A stretch of 64,000 nt of DNA from NCBI RefSeq assembly GCF_029623755.1, contig NZ_CP121106.1, positions 558,001 through 622,000 of the forward strand. The letters run 5' to 3'. The first letter of the stretch is position 1, and the number at the start of each line of letters is the position of its first letter. Both the position numbers and the translations under genes were made by a program. Shown piece by piece: positions 18,161-26,275 of this stretch. A model generated the notes under the pieces. That model searched no databases. It saw nothing but the letters and a program-made list of their open reading frames with translations, and was not told where the DNA came from. The stretch is from Altererythrobacter sp. CAU 1644. GTDB lineage: Bacteria; Pseudomonadota; Alphaproteobacteria; Sphingomonadales; Sphingomonadaceae.

Positions 18161-19753
18161 ATGAAACGCCGCCTTTTGAAAACAGCGCTGATTGCGGCTT
18201 GCGCCGTGGCGCCGCTGGCTAGCATGCCGGTCGAAACCGCGGTCGCCCAGTCGGTCCGCAATCCTTCGAGCGAGATCGTGATCTCGATCGGTAGCGGCGA
18301 GCTCGTGACCGTGCCCGGCGCAATGGCCGACGTCTTCATCGCCAACGACTCGATTGCCGATGTTCAGATCAAGTCGCAGCGCCAGCTCTACGTTTTCGGC
18401 AAGTCCGGCGGCCTGACCACGATCTATGCCAGCAATGCCGCGGGCGACATCATCTGGTCGGCCAATGTTCGCGTCGGTTCCAACCTCGACAGCATCGACC
18501 AGATGCTGGCGCTGGCGATGCCCGAAGCGAAGATCGGCGTCGCGACCATGGGTTCGAACACCGTTCTCTTGACCGGCACTGTCGCCGCTCCCGAAGATGC
18601 GGCCGAGGCCGAGCGCCTCGTCCAGGCCTTCGTCGGCGACAACACCAATGTCATCAGCCGCCTCAAGATGGCGACGCCGCTGCAAGTCAACCTGCAGGTC
18701 CGCTTCGCCGAGGTCAGCCGCTCGCTCGTACGCGAAATCAACGGCAACCTTACGACGTCGGATTTCGGCCAAGGCTTCCGCTTCGGCATCGGCAATGGCC
18801 GCGCACTTGGTACTGGATCCTTCGATCCGGCTGGCCCGGTGGCCGTGGGACGCGGAGTGCAGAACCCCAGCATTACCTTCCCCGATGGGTCTAGGCTCAC
18901 TGGTCCGGGCATCGGTACCACGGGTACCGGCTCGACGATCGCTGGCCTCGGCCGTCTGTTCGGGCTCGATGTCATCAGCGCCTTCGATCTTGCCGAACGT
19001 ATCGGCCTGATCAGCACGCTTTCGCAGCCCAACCTGACGGCACTTTCGGGCGAAACCGCCGAATTCCTTGCAGGCGGCGAGTTCCCGATTCCGATCAGCC
19101 AGGGCCTCGGCACGACGTCGATCGACTATCGCAAGTTCGGTGTCAGCCTGTCGTACACTCCGACTGTTCTCGCCAACGGACGCATTTCGCTCCGTGTGCG
19201 GCCTGAAGTGTCGGAACTGTCGAGCCAGGGCGCTGTAACCGTCAACGGTTTCCAGATCCCGGCACTGACAATCCGCCGCGCGGAGACCTCGATCGAGCTC
19301 GGCTCCGGCCAGAGCTTCATGATCGCCGGCCTGATGAGCAACAATGCCCAGAATTCGATCGACAAGACCCCGGGTCTTGGCGACGTGCCGATCCTTGGCA
19401 ACCTGTTCCGCTCGCGCAGCTTCCGTAAGGGCGAGACCGAACTGGTCATCGTTGTGACGCCTTACCTGGTCGAACCGGTCAACGCAGCCGACATCAAGCT
19501 GCCGACCGATGGCTACCAGGCATCGGACGAGCTCCAGCAACTGCTCGGCTTCCAGTACCATGACGGCGTTTCGGGTGGCAGCAGGCCGACCCCACGCGCG
19601 GTCAACGAGGACGCCCCGCCGCCTGCGGTCAGCGAAGTCGATCCGGCCGCGATCGTGCCCACGAGCCAGTCGAGCACAGAGCGTCAGGCTGAAGGCAAGA
19701 AACGCAAGAAGGAGCGTCGCGCAGATTCTGCGGCGCCCGGCTTCAGCCTCTAA
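18161..19753 (+). CDS. cpaC: Flp pilus secretin CpaC/RcpA
   Basis: A 530-residue outer-membrane secretin through which the Flp pilus emerges. A signal peptide (MKRRLLKTALIAACAVAPLAS) is followed by the N-terminal BON/N0-like domain (IVISIGSGELVTVPG) and the secretin core with SQPNLTALSGETAEFLAGGEFPIP and ETELVIVVTPYLVEPV. I chose the ATG at 18161, which has GAGGGG eight bases upstream and gives a clean signal peptide. The ATG at 18104, four bases after cpaB, would add 19 residues and is possible. The tail after residue 450 is low-complexity and basic near the end. Confidence 0.94.
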   Translation: MKRRLLKTALIAACAVAPLASMPVETAVAQSVRNPSSEIVISIGSGELVTVPGAMADVFIANDSIADVQIKSQRQLYVFGKSGGLTTIYASNAAGDIIWSANVRVGSNLDSIDQMLALAMPEAKIGVATMGSNTVLLTGTVAAPEDAAEAERLVQAFVGDNTNVISRLKMATPLQVNLQVRFAEVSRSLVREINGNLTTSDFGQGFRFGIGNGRALGTGSFDPAGPVAVGRGVQNPSITFPDGSRLTGPGIGTTGTGSTIAGLGRLFGLDVISAFDLAERIGLISTLSQPNLTALSGETAEFLAGGEFPIPISQGLGTTSIDYRKFGVSLSYTPTVLANGRISLRVRPEVSELSSQGAVTVNGFQIPALTIRRAETSIELGSGQSFMIAGLMSNNAQNSIDKTPGLGDVPILGNLFRSRSFRKGETELVIVVTPYLVEPVNAADIKLPTDGYQASDELQQLLGFQYHDGVSGGSRPTPRAVNEDAPPPAVSEVDPAAIVPTSQSSTERQAEGKKRKKERRADSAAPGFSL

Positions 19754-19771
19754 TCGGGAAAGGTGAGACCA

Positions 19772-20386
19772 ATGCCTATTGCAAAACACAGCAAGATCGC
19801 CGGTGCCCTTGCCCTTTCGCTTGGCCTCGCGCTGGGCGGCTGCGGCGGCATGCCGACCAACAAGACCGTGTACAGCGTCAATCAACCGGTCGTCGAGCGG
19901 ACCAACTACTCCCTCGACGTCCAGACCGGACAGGGTGGGCTGACCATCCCGGAACAGCAGCGTGTCGCTGGCTGGTTCGAAGCGATGGATCTCGGCTACG
20001 GCGACCGGGTCTCGATCGAAGACCCGATGGCCAGCGACGCGACCCGCGAAGCGGTGGCCAAGCTTGCCGGTCGTCACGGTATTCTGGTCGATGAAACGGC
20101 GCCCGTCACTTCGGGTTTTGTCCAGCCGGGCCAGGCCCGGATCGTGCTGACGCGTAGCAAGGCAACGGTTCCGAACTGCCCGAACTGGTCGGCCAAGTCC
20201 GACATGAATTATCGCAACGCGACCTCGCCCGGCTACGGCTGCGCCACCAATGGCAACCTGGCTGCGATGGTCGCCAATCCCGAGGATTTGATCGAAGGTC
20301 AGAAGGGGACGGGTGAAACCGTCATCATGAATTCGAACAAAGCTATCGACGCATACCGCTCGCGCAAGCCGGGCAGTGGCAACTAA
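19772..20386 (+). CDS. cpaD: Flp pilus assembly lipoprotein CpaD
   Basis: A 204-residue outer-membrane lipoprotein with a signal peptide ending LALGGC and the CpaD domain, including NCPNWSAKSDMNYRNATSPGYGCATNGNLAAMVANPEDLI, which is split here only by normal loops. It helps assemble the CpaC secretin. I chose the ATG at 19772 with AAGGTGAG upstream; a GTG at 19763 in the same frame is less likely. It sits 18 bases after cpaC. Confidence 0.92.
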   Translation: MPIAKHSKIAGALALSLGLALGGCGGMPTNKTVYSVNQPVVERTNYSLDVQTGQGGLTIPEQQRVAGWFEAMDLGYGDRVSIEDPMASDATREAVAKLAGRHGILVDETAPVTSGFVQPGQARIVLTRSKATVPNCPNWSAKSDMNYRNATSPGYGCATNGNLAAMVANPEDLIEGQKGTGETVIMNSNKAIDAYRSRKPGSGN

Positions 20387-20408
20387 TGAAGGCGGAGGGA
20401 ACTAAGTC

Positions 20409-21695
20409 ATGAACGCGCCCTGGAAATCCGGAATGCCCGGCAATCGCGATCCGTTCGCCGCCTATATTTGCGACGATGCCGCACTCGACGTGCTGCGCCC
20501 GGTCGTCATCGAATTGGGTTGGCAGCCGGAAAAGTGCAACAAAGGCGGCCTGCGCAACGCGATCCAGTCGCTGAGCGTCAGCGCCAGTCCCAACATCCTG
20601 CTCGTCGACCTGTCGGAAAGCGGCGATCCGCTTAACGACATCAACGCCCTCGCCGAGGTTTGCGAACCCGGCACGGTGGTGATCGCGATCGGCCAGGTGA
20701 ACGACGTGCGCCTCTATCGCGACCTGCTCGCGAGCGGCATCCACGACTATCTGCTCAAGCCGCTTTCCGCCGGATCGCTGCGCGATGCGCTGAACCAGGC
20801 CCAGGCCGTGTTCACCGCACCGCGCAACGCCGATGGCGAAGCGGTCAAGCGTCACATCTCGACGGCTGTGGTCGGCGCACGCGGCGGTGTGGGTGCATCC
20901 ACCCTCGCCACCTCGCTCGCCTGGCAGTTCAGCGAGGAGCACAAGTCGCCAACCGCCTTGTTCGACCTCGATGTCCACTTCGGCACGGGCGCGCTGGCGC
21001 TCGACCTCGAGCCGGGCCGCGGCCTGACCGATGCCATCGACAATCCGAGCCGCATCGACGGACTGTTCATCGAACGCGCGATGATCCGCGCCAACGACAA
21101 TCTGTCGATCCTGTCGGCAGAGGCACCGATCAGCCAGCCGTTGATGACCGACGGCGCAGCCTTCGTCCAGCTGGAGGAAGAGTTCCGCCAGGCGTTCGAA
21201 ATGACGGTGATCGACCTGCCGCGCAACATGCTGATCAACTTCCCGCATGTGCTGGCCGACGTGAACCTGATCCTGCTGACGACCGAGATGACGCTCGCTT
21301 CGGCGCGCGACACCATCCGGATCCTCAGCTGGCTCAAGACCAATGCAGCGCATGCGCACACGATGATTGTCGCCAACAAGATACAATCGGGTGTGGCCGA
21401 GATCAGCAAGGCCGATTTCGAAGCCTCGATCGAACGCAAGATCGACTTCTCGATCCCTTACGACGTCAAGGCGGCGGCCAATGCCGCCAAGCTTGGCCAG
21501 ACCTTTGTCGCGGCCAACAAGTCGAGCAAGGCTTCGAACGTGATCAAGCAGGTGGCCGAGCGCGTCATGGGCGCGAGCGAAGAAGATCTCGATAGCGCCG
21601 GACCCGAGAAGAAGTCGCTTCTCGGCGGCTTCGACCTGAAATCGCTGCTTGCGAAGAAGGAAAAGAAAGAGTCGGCGGTAGAGCCGGCCGAGTAA
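20409..21695 (+). CDS. cpaE: Pilus assembly protein CpaE (MinD/ParA-like)
   Basis: A 428-residue cytoplasmic protein with an N-terminal receiver-like domain (ILLVDLSESGDPLNDINAL to HDYLLKPLSAGSL) and a C-terminal SIMIBI domain. The deviant Walker A reads GARGGVGAST, so the P-loop lysine of canonical MinD (GKT) is replaced by Ala; this is common in CpaE proteins. The segment TALFDLDVHFGTGALALDL is the Walker A' region. CpaE positions the pilus machine at the pole in Caulobacter. The last 35 residues are Lys/Glu-rich. The usual next gene, cpaF, is missing here. Confidence 0.92.
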   Translation: MNAPWKSGMPGNRDPFAAYICDDAALDVLRPVVIELGWQPEKCNKGGLRNAIQSLSVSASPNILLVDLSESGDPLNDINALAEVCEPGTVVIAIGQVNDVRLYRDLLASGIHDYLLKPLSAGSLRDALNQAQAVFTAPRNADGEAVKRHISTAVVGARGGVGASTLATSLAWQFSEEHKSPTALFDLDVHFGTGALALDLEPGRGLTDAIDNPSRIDGLFIERAMIRANDNLSILSAEAPISQPLMTDGAAFVQLEEEFRQAFEMTVIDLPRNMLINFPHVLADVNLILLTTEMTLASARDTIRILSWLKTNAAHAHTMIVANKIQSGVAEISKADFEASIERKIDFSIPYDVKAAANAAKLGQTFVAANKSSKASNVIKQVAERVMGASEEDLDSAGPEKKSLLGGFDLKSLLAKKEKKESAVEPAE

Positions 21696-21705
21696 TCGCC
21701 ACGGG

Positions 21706-21766
21706 CGGGTCGCCGGAATTCCTTCCGGCCCCGCGCGAGGCTCGTGTTCCCGGGTCCAGGCCCGGT
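21706..21766. repeat. REP-like pair of palindromes between cpaE and tadB
   Basis: Two short inverted repeats in tandem: GCCGGAA (21712-21718) with TTCCGGC (21723-21729), and CCGGG (21750-21754) with CCCGG (21761-21765). The motif CCCGGGTCCAGGCCCGG resembles intergenic palindromic repeats I know from sphingomonad genomes. Copy number elsewhere in this genome cannot be seen. Confidence 0.55.
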
Positions 21767-21789
21767 AGTGGAAAGGCGGGACAGTTCGC

Positions 21790-22761
21790 ATGAGCATTTT
21801 GCAGCTTCTCCTCATCGTAGGCGTCGTGATGAGCGTGCTGGCCGGCGGATATATGCTGGTGGCCGGCCCCAATGCCGCGAAGGAAAGCCAGCGCCGCCTC
21901 CAGGCTGTGCGGTATCGCCATTCCGAAAGCACCGACACCAAGGTCGAATCCCAGCTCAAGAAGGCCATCGCGGCGCGCAAGCCGAAGCAGTTCAAGCAGG
22001 CCGGTTCCGGTTCGCGAGCCGAGGCCCTTGCCATGCGGCTCGACCGCACCGGCAAGAAATGGACGATCTCGCAGTATCTCTACGCCTCGCTCGGCGTCGC
22101 GATCGTCGTCACCCTGATCGTGTTCCTGCGGACCGGCGCATTCCTGATGTCGGCAGGTGTCGGCATGCTGGTTGGCGCGGGCATCCCGCACATGGTGGTC
22201 GGCTTTCTCATCAAGAAGCGCACCAACGACTTCAACACCAAGTTTCCCGATGCGATCGAACTGCTCGTTCGCGGCCTTCGCTCGGGCCTTCCGGTGACCG
22301 AAACGCTCGGCGTCGTCGCGCAGGAAGTTCCTGGCTCGGTTGGCGAGGAATTCAAGGGCGTGGTCGAACGCATCAAGATCGGCCGCACGATGGAAGAGTC
22401 GCTGCAGGAAACCGCAGATCGCCTCGGCATCCCCGAGTTCAACTTCTTCTGCATTACGCTCGCGATCCAGCGCGAAACCGGTGGTAACCTGGCCGAGACC
22501 TTGTCCAACCTTGCGGACGTGCTGCGCAAGCGCGCCCAGATGAAGCTCAAGATCAAGGCGATGAGCTCGGAGTCCAAGGCCTCGGCCTACATCGTCGGCT
22601 CGCTGCCCTTCATCGTGTTCACGCTGATCTGGTGGATCAACCCGTCCTACATCGGCGGCTTCTTCACCGACGATCGCCTGATCGTCGCCGGTCTCGGCGG
22701 CATGGTGTGGATGTCGATCGGCGGCTTCATCATGGCCAAGATGGTCAACTTCGAGATCTGA
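21790..22761 (+). CDS. tadB: Tight-adherence protein TadB (type II secretion F domain)
   Basis: A 323-residue inner-membrane platform protein. The T2SSF domain (FPDAIELLVRGLRSGLPVTETLGVVAQE to NLADVLRKRAQMKLKIKAMSSE) lies between two pairs of transmembrane helices (residues about 1-25, 97-140, 268-323). TadB and TadC form the platform on which the CpaF/TadA motor acts. GGAAAGGCGGGAC precedes the ATG. Confidence 0.93.
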   Translation: MSILQLLLIVGVVMSVLAGGYMLVAGPNAAKESQRRLQAVRYRHSESTDTKVESQLKKAIAARKPKQFKQAGSGSRAEALAMRLDRTGKKWTISQYLYASLGVAIVVTLIVFLRTGAFLMSAGVGMLVGAGIPHMVVGFLIKKRTNDFNTKFPDAIELLVRGLRSGLPVTETLGVVAQEVPGSVGEEFKGVVERIKIGRTMEESLQETADRLGIPEFNFFCITLAIQRETGGNLAETLSNLADVLRKRAQMKLKIKAMSSESKASAYIVGSLPFIVFTLIWWINPSYIGGFFTDDRLIVAGLGGMVWMSIGGFIMAKMVNFEI

Positions 22762-22778
22762 GTGAGGACTGACAAGCC

Positions 22779-23786
22779 ATGTTGAACCAGCCTGCCGGAC
22801 CTACCCTACTCGGTTTCGACGTTATCCTCGTCGGCACGCTGCTTGCCGGCCTGGCCGCCTTTGCCGTGCTGTTCGCGATCTATACCGCGGTCACCATCAA
22901 GGACCCGATGGCGAAACGCGTCAAGTCGCTCAACGAGCGGCGCGAAGAGCTTAAGGCCGGGATCGTGACCTCGAGCGCGAAGAAGCGCGTCAGCCTGGTT
23001 CGCAAGACCGAAGGCACCGACAAGATCAAGCAGCAGCTGGCGGACATGAAGGTCCTCCAGCAGAGCCAGATCGAAGACATCCAGCAGAAGCTGGCGCATG
23101 CCGGCATTCGCAACAAGGAGCTGGCGGTCTACGTCATCGCGCTGCGCATGGTCCTGCCGATCATCCTCGGCCTGGTCGGCGTGCTGATGATCTATGTCGT
23201 CGACTATTTCCCGGACTGGGGTTCGATGAAGCGCATTGGCGCCATGGGCCTGCTGCTCTACGCCGGCTACAAGGGTCCGGAGACGTTCCTCAAGAACAAG
23301 GCGGACAAGCGCACCAACGAAATCCGCAAGGGCCTGCCCGACGCGCTCGACCTGCTCGTGATCTGCGCCGAGGCCGGTCTGACCGTCGACTCCGCCTTCA
23401 ACCGCGTCGCCAAGGAACTGGGCCGCGCCTATCCCGAACTGGGTGACGAATTCGCGTTGACCGCAATCGAGCTCTCGTTCCTCAACGAGCGCAAGAAAGC
23501 CTTCGACAACCTCGCCTATCGCGTCGATCTCGAGGCGGTCCGCGGCGTCGTCACCACGATGATCCAGACCGAACGCTACGGTACGCCGCTCGCCTCTGCG
23601 CTGCGCGTCCTGTCGGCCGAGTTCCGCAACGAGCGCATGATGCGCGCCGAGGAAAAGGCCGCGCGCCTGCCGGCGATCATGACGGTGCCGCTGATCATGT
23701 TCATCCTGCCGGTGCTGTTCATCGTCATTCTCGGCCCGGCGGCCTGCTCGATCGCCGACGCCTTCTCGAAAAATCCCGGCCGCTAG
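22779..23786 (+). CDS. tadC: Tight-adherence protein TadC (type II secretion F domain)
   Basis: A 335-residue partner of TadB. A membrane helix at residues about 10-35 is followed by a charged cytoplasmic part. The T2SSF domain is seen in KGLPDALDLLVICAEAGLTVDSAFNRVAKEL and TTMIQTERYGTPLASALRVL, and the final hydrophobic pair includes PAIMTVPLIMFILPVLFIVILGPA. Last gene of the run; TadD, TadE and TadG homologues do not follow it. Confidence 0.93.
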   Translation: MLNQPAGPTLLGFDVILVGTLLAGLAAFAVLFAIYTAVTIKDPMAKRVKSLNERREELKAGIVTSSAKKRVSLVRKTEGTDKIKQQLADMKVLQQSQIEDIQQKLAHAGIRNKELAVYVIALRMVLPIILGLVGVLMIYVVDYFPDWGSMKRIGAMGLLLYAGYKGPETFLKNKADKRTNEIRKGLPDALDLLVICAEAGLTVDSAFNRVAKELGRAYPELGDEFALTAIELSFLNERKKAFDNLAYRVDLEAVRGVVTTMIQTERYGTPLASALRVLSAEFRNERMMRAEEKAARLPAIMTVPLIMFILPVLFIVILGPAACSIADAFSKNPGR

Positions 23787-23808
23787 GCCCGGACGACCAT
23801 CGAACGAG

Positions 23809-23840
23809 ACCCGCTTCGCGCCTAGCCGCGCGAGGCGGGT
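23809..23840. terminator. Bidirectional hairpin between tadC and marR
   Basis: A 13-bp stem, ACCCGCTTCGCGC (23809-23821) with GCGCGAGGCGGGT (23828-23840), one G-T wobble and a six-base loop. It includes the marR stop codon and lies 22 bases after tadC. Neither side has a strong T tract, so it may be a weak terminator for both convergent genes. Confidence 0.5.
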
Positions 23841-24298
23841 TCCGTATTCTCGGCCTGGTCGAAAATGCGGCGCAGCATCGCGCGGAACTTCTCGCGCTCG
23901 TCAGGTTCGAGCGCCGAGAAGATCTCGCGTTCGATCTCGAGCGCCAGCGGCATGATCTCGCCGTGGATCGCCCTGCCCTCGCCGGTCAGCACGAGATGGT
24001 GCGAGCGACCGTCCGCGCTGTTGGGCTGACGGGCCACCAGGCCGCGCTCCTCGAGCATCTTGCACGCTCGGTTGACCGCGACCTTGTCCATCAGCGTCGC
24101 CTCGGTCAGCTCGCGCTGGGTCGCCTCGCCCGCATCGCCCAGGATCGCCATGACCCGCCATTCGGTGATCTTGAGACCGAATCGCGCGCGGTAGCGCTGG
24201 GCAATCAGGCTGCTGACCGCGTTCGATGTCACCGATAGCTGGTAGGGCAGAAAATCGGCCAATCGGCCGCGTCCATTGGTGTTTCCCCGGGCAGTCAT
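23822..24298 (-). CDS. MarR-family transcriptional regulator
   Basis: A 158-residue winged-helix regulator. The MarR fold is recognised in FLPYQLSVTSNAVSSLIAQRY, the DNA-recognition helix region TQRELTEATLMDKVAVNRACKMLEERGLV and the wing RQPNSADGRSHHLVLTGEG. It lies 52 bases downstream of the crotonase gene on the same strand, with a palindrome overlapping its promoter (24302-24321), so autoregulation is likely. The ligand is unknown; acyl-CoA or aromatic-acid CoA thioesters would fit the neighbour. Confidence 0.9.
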   Translation of the reverse strand: MTARGNTNGRGRLADFLPYQLSVTSNAVSSLIAQRYRARFGLKITEWRVMAILGDAGEATQRELTEATLMDKVAVNRACKMLEERGLVARQPNSADGRSHHLVLTGEGRAIHGEIMPLALEIEREIFSALEPDEREKFRAMLRRIFDQAENTEPASRG

Positions 24299-24301
24299 GC
24301 G

Positions 24302-24321
24302 ATGGTTTCTAATGCAACCAT
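24302..24321. promoter_or_regulatory. Probable MarR operator
   Basis: Inverted repeat ATGGTT-N8-AACCAT, four bases upstream of the marR start codon. The length and spacing suit a MarR dimer. Confidence 0.55.
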
Positions 24322-24350
24322 GCCCCTTGGCAAGGGCACCGGCGATTTAC

Positions 24351-25223
24351 CTAGCGATAGTCGGGCTCGTGCCACCACGGATAGAAGTCGGGCATGTTGT
24401 CGCTGACCTTGTCGGGATATTGCGGCGCCCGCTTCTCGAGGAAACTGGCGACGCCTTCCCTGGCATCGGCACTACGGCTGAGGCGATAGATCGCGCGGCT
24501 GTCGACCCGGTGCGCCATCATCGGATGTTCGGTGGCGGACAGCCGCCACAGCATCGCGCGGGTCATCGCCACCGACACGGCCGAGGTGTTGTCGGCGATC
24601 TCGCGCGCCAGCCCCAGCGCGACATCCATCAACTCGCCCTGCGGGTGGACCGAGCGCACCAGCCCGGCATCGAGCGCTTCTGCCGCATCGAAGATCCGTC
24701 CGGTCATGCACCATTCGAGGGCCTTCTGCATGCCGACGAGGCGCGGGAGGAACCAGCTCGACGCCGCCTCGGGCGTGATCCCGCGCCGCGCAAAGACGAA
24801 GCCGAAGCGCGCATTGTCGCTGGCGAGACGGATGTCGAAGGGCAGTTGCATCGTCGCCCCGACGCCGACCGCGACCCCGTTGCACGCCCCGATCAGCGGC
24901 TTCTGCGAATTGAACAGGCGCAGCGTCAGCCGCCCGCCCCCGTCGCGGACCCGTGTGTCCGACAGGTCGTCTACCGGATTGGGATCCGAGAACACATGCC
25001 CCCCGCCCTCAGGCGTCAGGTCGGCCCCGGCGCAGAAAGCCCGGTCCCCATGCCCCGTCACGATCACCGCGCGCACGCTGTCGTCTGCATCGGTGTCGTC
25101 CACCGCCGCGATCAGCTCGTCCATCATCGTGCGCGTGAAGGCGTTCATCTTCTCGGGGCGATGAAGCGTGATCGTCGCAATTCCATCTGCCTTGTCGAGC
25201 TTGATCTGGGTGAATTCGGGCAC
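24351..25223 (-). CDS. Enoyl-CoA hydratase/isomerase family protein (crotonase)
   Basis: A 290-residue crotonase-fold enzyme. The CoA-binding region GDRAFCAGADLTPEGG supplies the first oxyanion amide, and KPLIGACNGVAVGVGATMQLPFDIRLAS plus ARRGITPEAASSWFLPRLVG carry the second amide and the glutamate typical of hydratases. The C-terminus DFYPWWHEPDYR is seen in a subgroup annotated as enoyl-CoA hydratase in sphingomonads. It starts at a GTG (25223-25221) with GAGGAG seven bases upstream. It may form an operon with marR. Confidence 0.88.
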   Translation of the reverse strand: MPEFTQIKLDKADGIATITLHRPEKMNAFTRTMMDELIAAVDDTDADDSVRAVIVTGHGDRAFCAGADLTPEGGGHVFSDPNPVDDLSDTRVRDGGGRLTLRLFNSQKPLIGACNGVAVGVGATMQLPFDIRLASDNARFGFVFARRGITPEAASSWFLPRLVGMQKALEWCMTGRIFDAAEALDAGLVRSVHPQGELMDVALGLAREIADNTSAVSVAMTRAMLWRLSATEHPMMAHRVDSRAIYRLSRSADAREGVASFLEKRAPQYPDKVSDNMPDFYPWWHEPDYR

Positions 25224-25576
25224 TTTTCATCTCCTCAAACGCCGGCGGCTGCCTCCGCAGCCTTGGCTTTCCTTGCTCACGCGACCTGAAGGTCGCTTCG
25301 CTGCGGGCGGGCAGTCGCCCTTGCGACGCCTTCGGCGCCGAGAATCCCTCCTTGGCAATCCTACTGGATGGAACACATGGAACACGGAACGCGCAATTGA
25401 AAAGTGTGACGTTCCAGGAAAACCGCTGATTCTCAGATATTTGCTTCGAGAGCACGATTGCGAATTGTGACTTTCCATAAATCGAACCAGGTTCCGAACA
25501 CCTGCATCATGCGATCATACCGTGAGGTGCGACCGGTAGGAAAGGCGCGCGGACTGCCGAGCGCGCCGAGGATCGT
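25224..25576. other. Intergenic region between tetR and the crotonase gene
   Basis: These 353 bases hold no supportable gene. The crotonase-proximal third is a run of palindromes (separate entry). Further upstream is a moderately AT-rich segment with a direct repeat of GGAACAC near 25370-25385 that could carry the crotonase promoter. The region next to the tetR stop has no clear terminator. Confidence 0.5.
25247..25340. repeat. Composite palindromic (REP-like) element
   Basis: Four hairpins in less than 100 bases: GGCTGC/GCAGCC (25247-25262), GCGACCT/AGGTCGC (25281-25296), GGGCG/CGCCC (25305-25320) and CGCC/GGCG (25327-25337). It begins 11 bases before the Shine-Dalgarno of the crotonase gene, so it is probably in its 5' untranslated RNA. 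The composition resembles dispersed intergenic elements of Erythrobacteraceae; copy number is not visible here. Confidence 0.6.
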
Positions 25577-26161
25577 TCAGCCCTTGATCGACTCCAGCAC
25601 AAGCCGAATTGCCGCTTCCACCTCGCGTTTCGGCATGCGTCCTGACTGATGGAGCAGCTGGTTGGATGTCAGTCCCTCCACCAGCGCCATGACCGTGAGC
25701 GTATGTTCCCCTGACCCCGGGGCCATTTGTTCAAGCCATTCGCGCGAACGCGCCGCAAAGGTTCGGCGCACCGCGGCCAACTTCTCCGCGACTGCCGGAT
25801 CGCGATGCGCGATCAGGAACAGTTCCAGGCGCGCGGCTGTGAGCACCGCCTCGGTGTTCGTCCAGCGCTGGATAATTTCCACCAGGCGTTTGGCAGCTGC
25901 ATCGGGCGTCAACTCGCCATCGCCCCGGAACCTCTGCGACGCCTGATAGAGTGCCCGGAGGTCGTGCTCGGTCAGATATTGGCAAATCGCCAACACCAGC
26001 GCCCCACGGGTGCGGAAGTGATTGCTGGTCGATCCTTCTGGCAGTCCGGCGTGGCGATCGACCGCGCGGTGGGTCAGGCCCGCCGCGCCCTTTTCACCCA
26101 GCACTTCGACCGCTGCGCGCACGGCCTGTTCGGCGCGACTGGAGGGTGTTTCGCTGCTCAT
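25577..26161 (-). CDS. TetR-family transcriptional regulator
   Basis: A 194-residue regulator. The N-terminal HTH has the TetR pattern AAVEVLGEKGAAGLTHRAVDRHAGLPEGSTSNHFRTRGALVLAI, interrupted by normal helix turns, followed by an all-alpha ligand-binding domain. It is divergent from the membrane protein–hydrolase–SRPBCC operon. Two perfect palindromes with the same half-sites lie in the 114-base divergent region; one ends 12 bases before its own start codon, so it very probably represses both itself and the operon. Confidence 0.92.
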   Translation of the reverse strand: MSSETPSSRAEQAVRAAVEVLGEKGAAGLTHRAVDRHAGLPEGSTSNHFRTRGALVLAICQYLTEHDLRALYQASQRFRGDGELTPDAAAKRLVEIIQRWTNTEAVLTAARLELFLIAHRDPAVAEKLAAVRRTFAARSREWLEQMAPGSGEHTLTVMALVEGLTSNQLLHQSGRMPKREVEAAIRLVLESIKG

Positions 26162-26172
26162 GCTGCCTCGTT

Positions 26173-26186
26173 ACTACAAATGTAGT
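26173..26186. promoter_or_regulatory. TetR operator 1
   Basis: Perfect palindrome ACTACA-AA-TGTAGT. Its last base is the first base of the proposed -35 box of the divergent operon. Confidence 0.8.
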
Positions 26187-26214
26187 TGACTGCGCAAGGC
26201 GAATCGCATATCTC
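26186..26214 (+). promoter_or_regulatory. Sigma70-type promoter of the hydrolase/SRPBCC operon
   Basis: TTGACT (26186-26191), a 17-base spacer and TATCTC (26209-26214). The -35 touches operator 1 and the -10 touches operator 2. The -10 match is weak; the position between the operators supports it. Confidence 0.55.
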
Positions 26215-26228
26215 ACTACATCTGTAGT
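26215..26228. promoter_or_regulatory. TetR operator 2
   Basis: Perfect palindrome ACTACA-TC-TGTAGT with the same half-sites as operator 1. Centre-to-centre distance is 42 bp, four turns of DNA. It would cover the transcription start of the operon. Confidence 0.8.
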
Positions 26229-26275
26229 AGTTCCGGATGCGCGACTGTCGCGCATGCAACGAATGGGAGGCTTTC

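Noticed and set aside
17312..20077. A 921-codon open frame on the minus strand opposite cpaB–cpaC–cpaD
   Set aside because: It is antisense to three well-supported pilus genes, and its His/Arg/Asp-rich composition is the usual mirror of GC-rich codons. No domain is recognisable.
20343..22055. A 570-codon minus-strand frame opposite cpaE
   Set aside because: Antisense to cpaE and crossing the REP-like repeat. The peptide segment from that repeat is typical of translated intergenic repeats.
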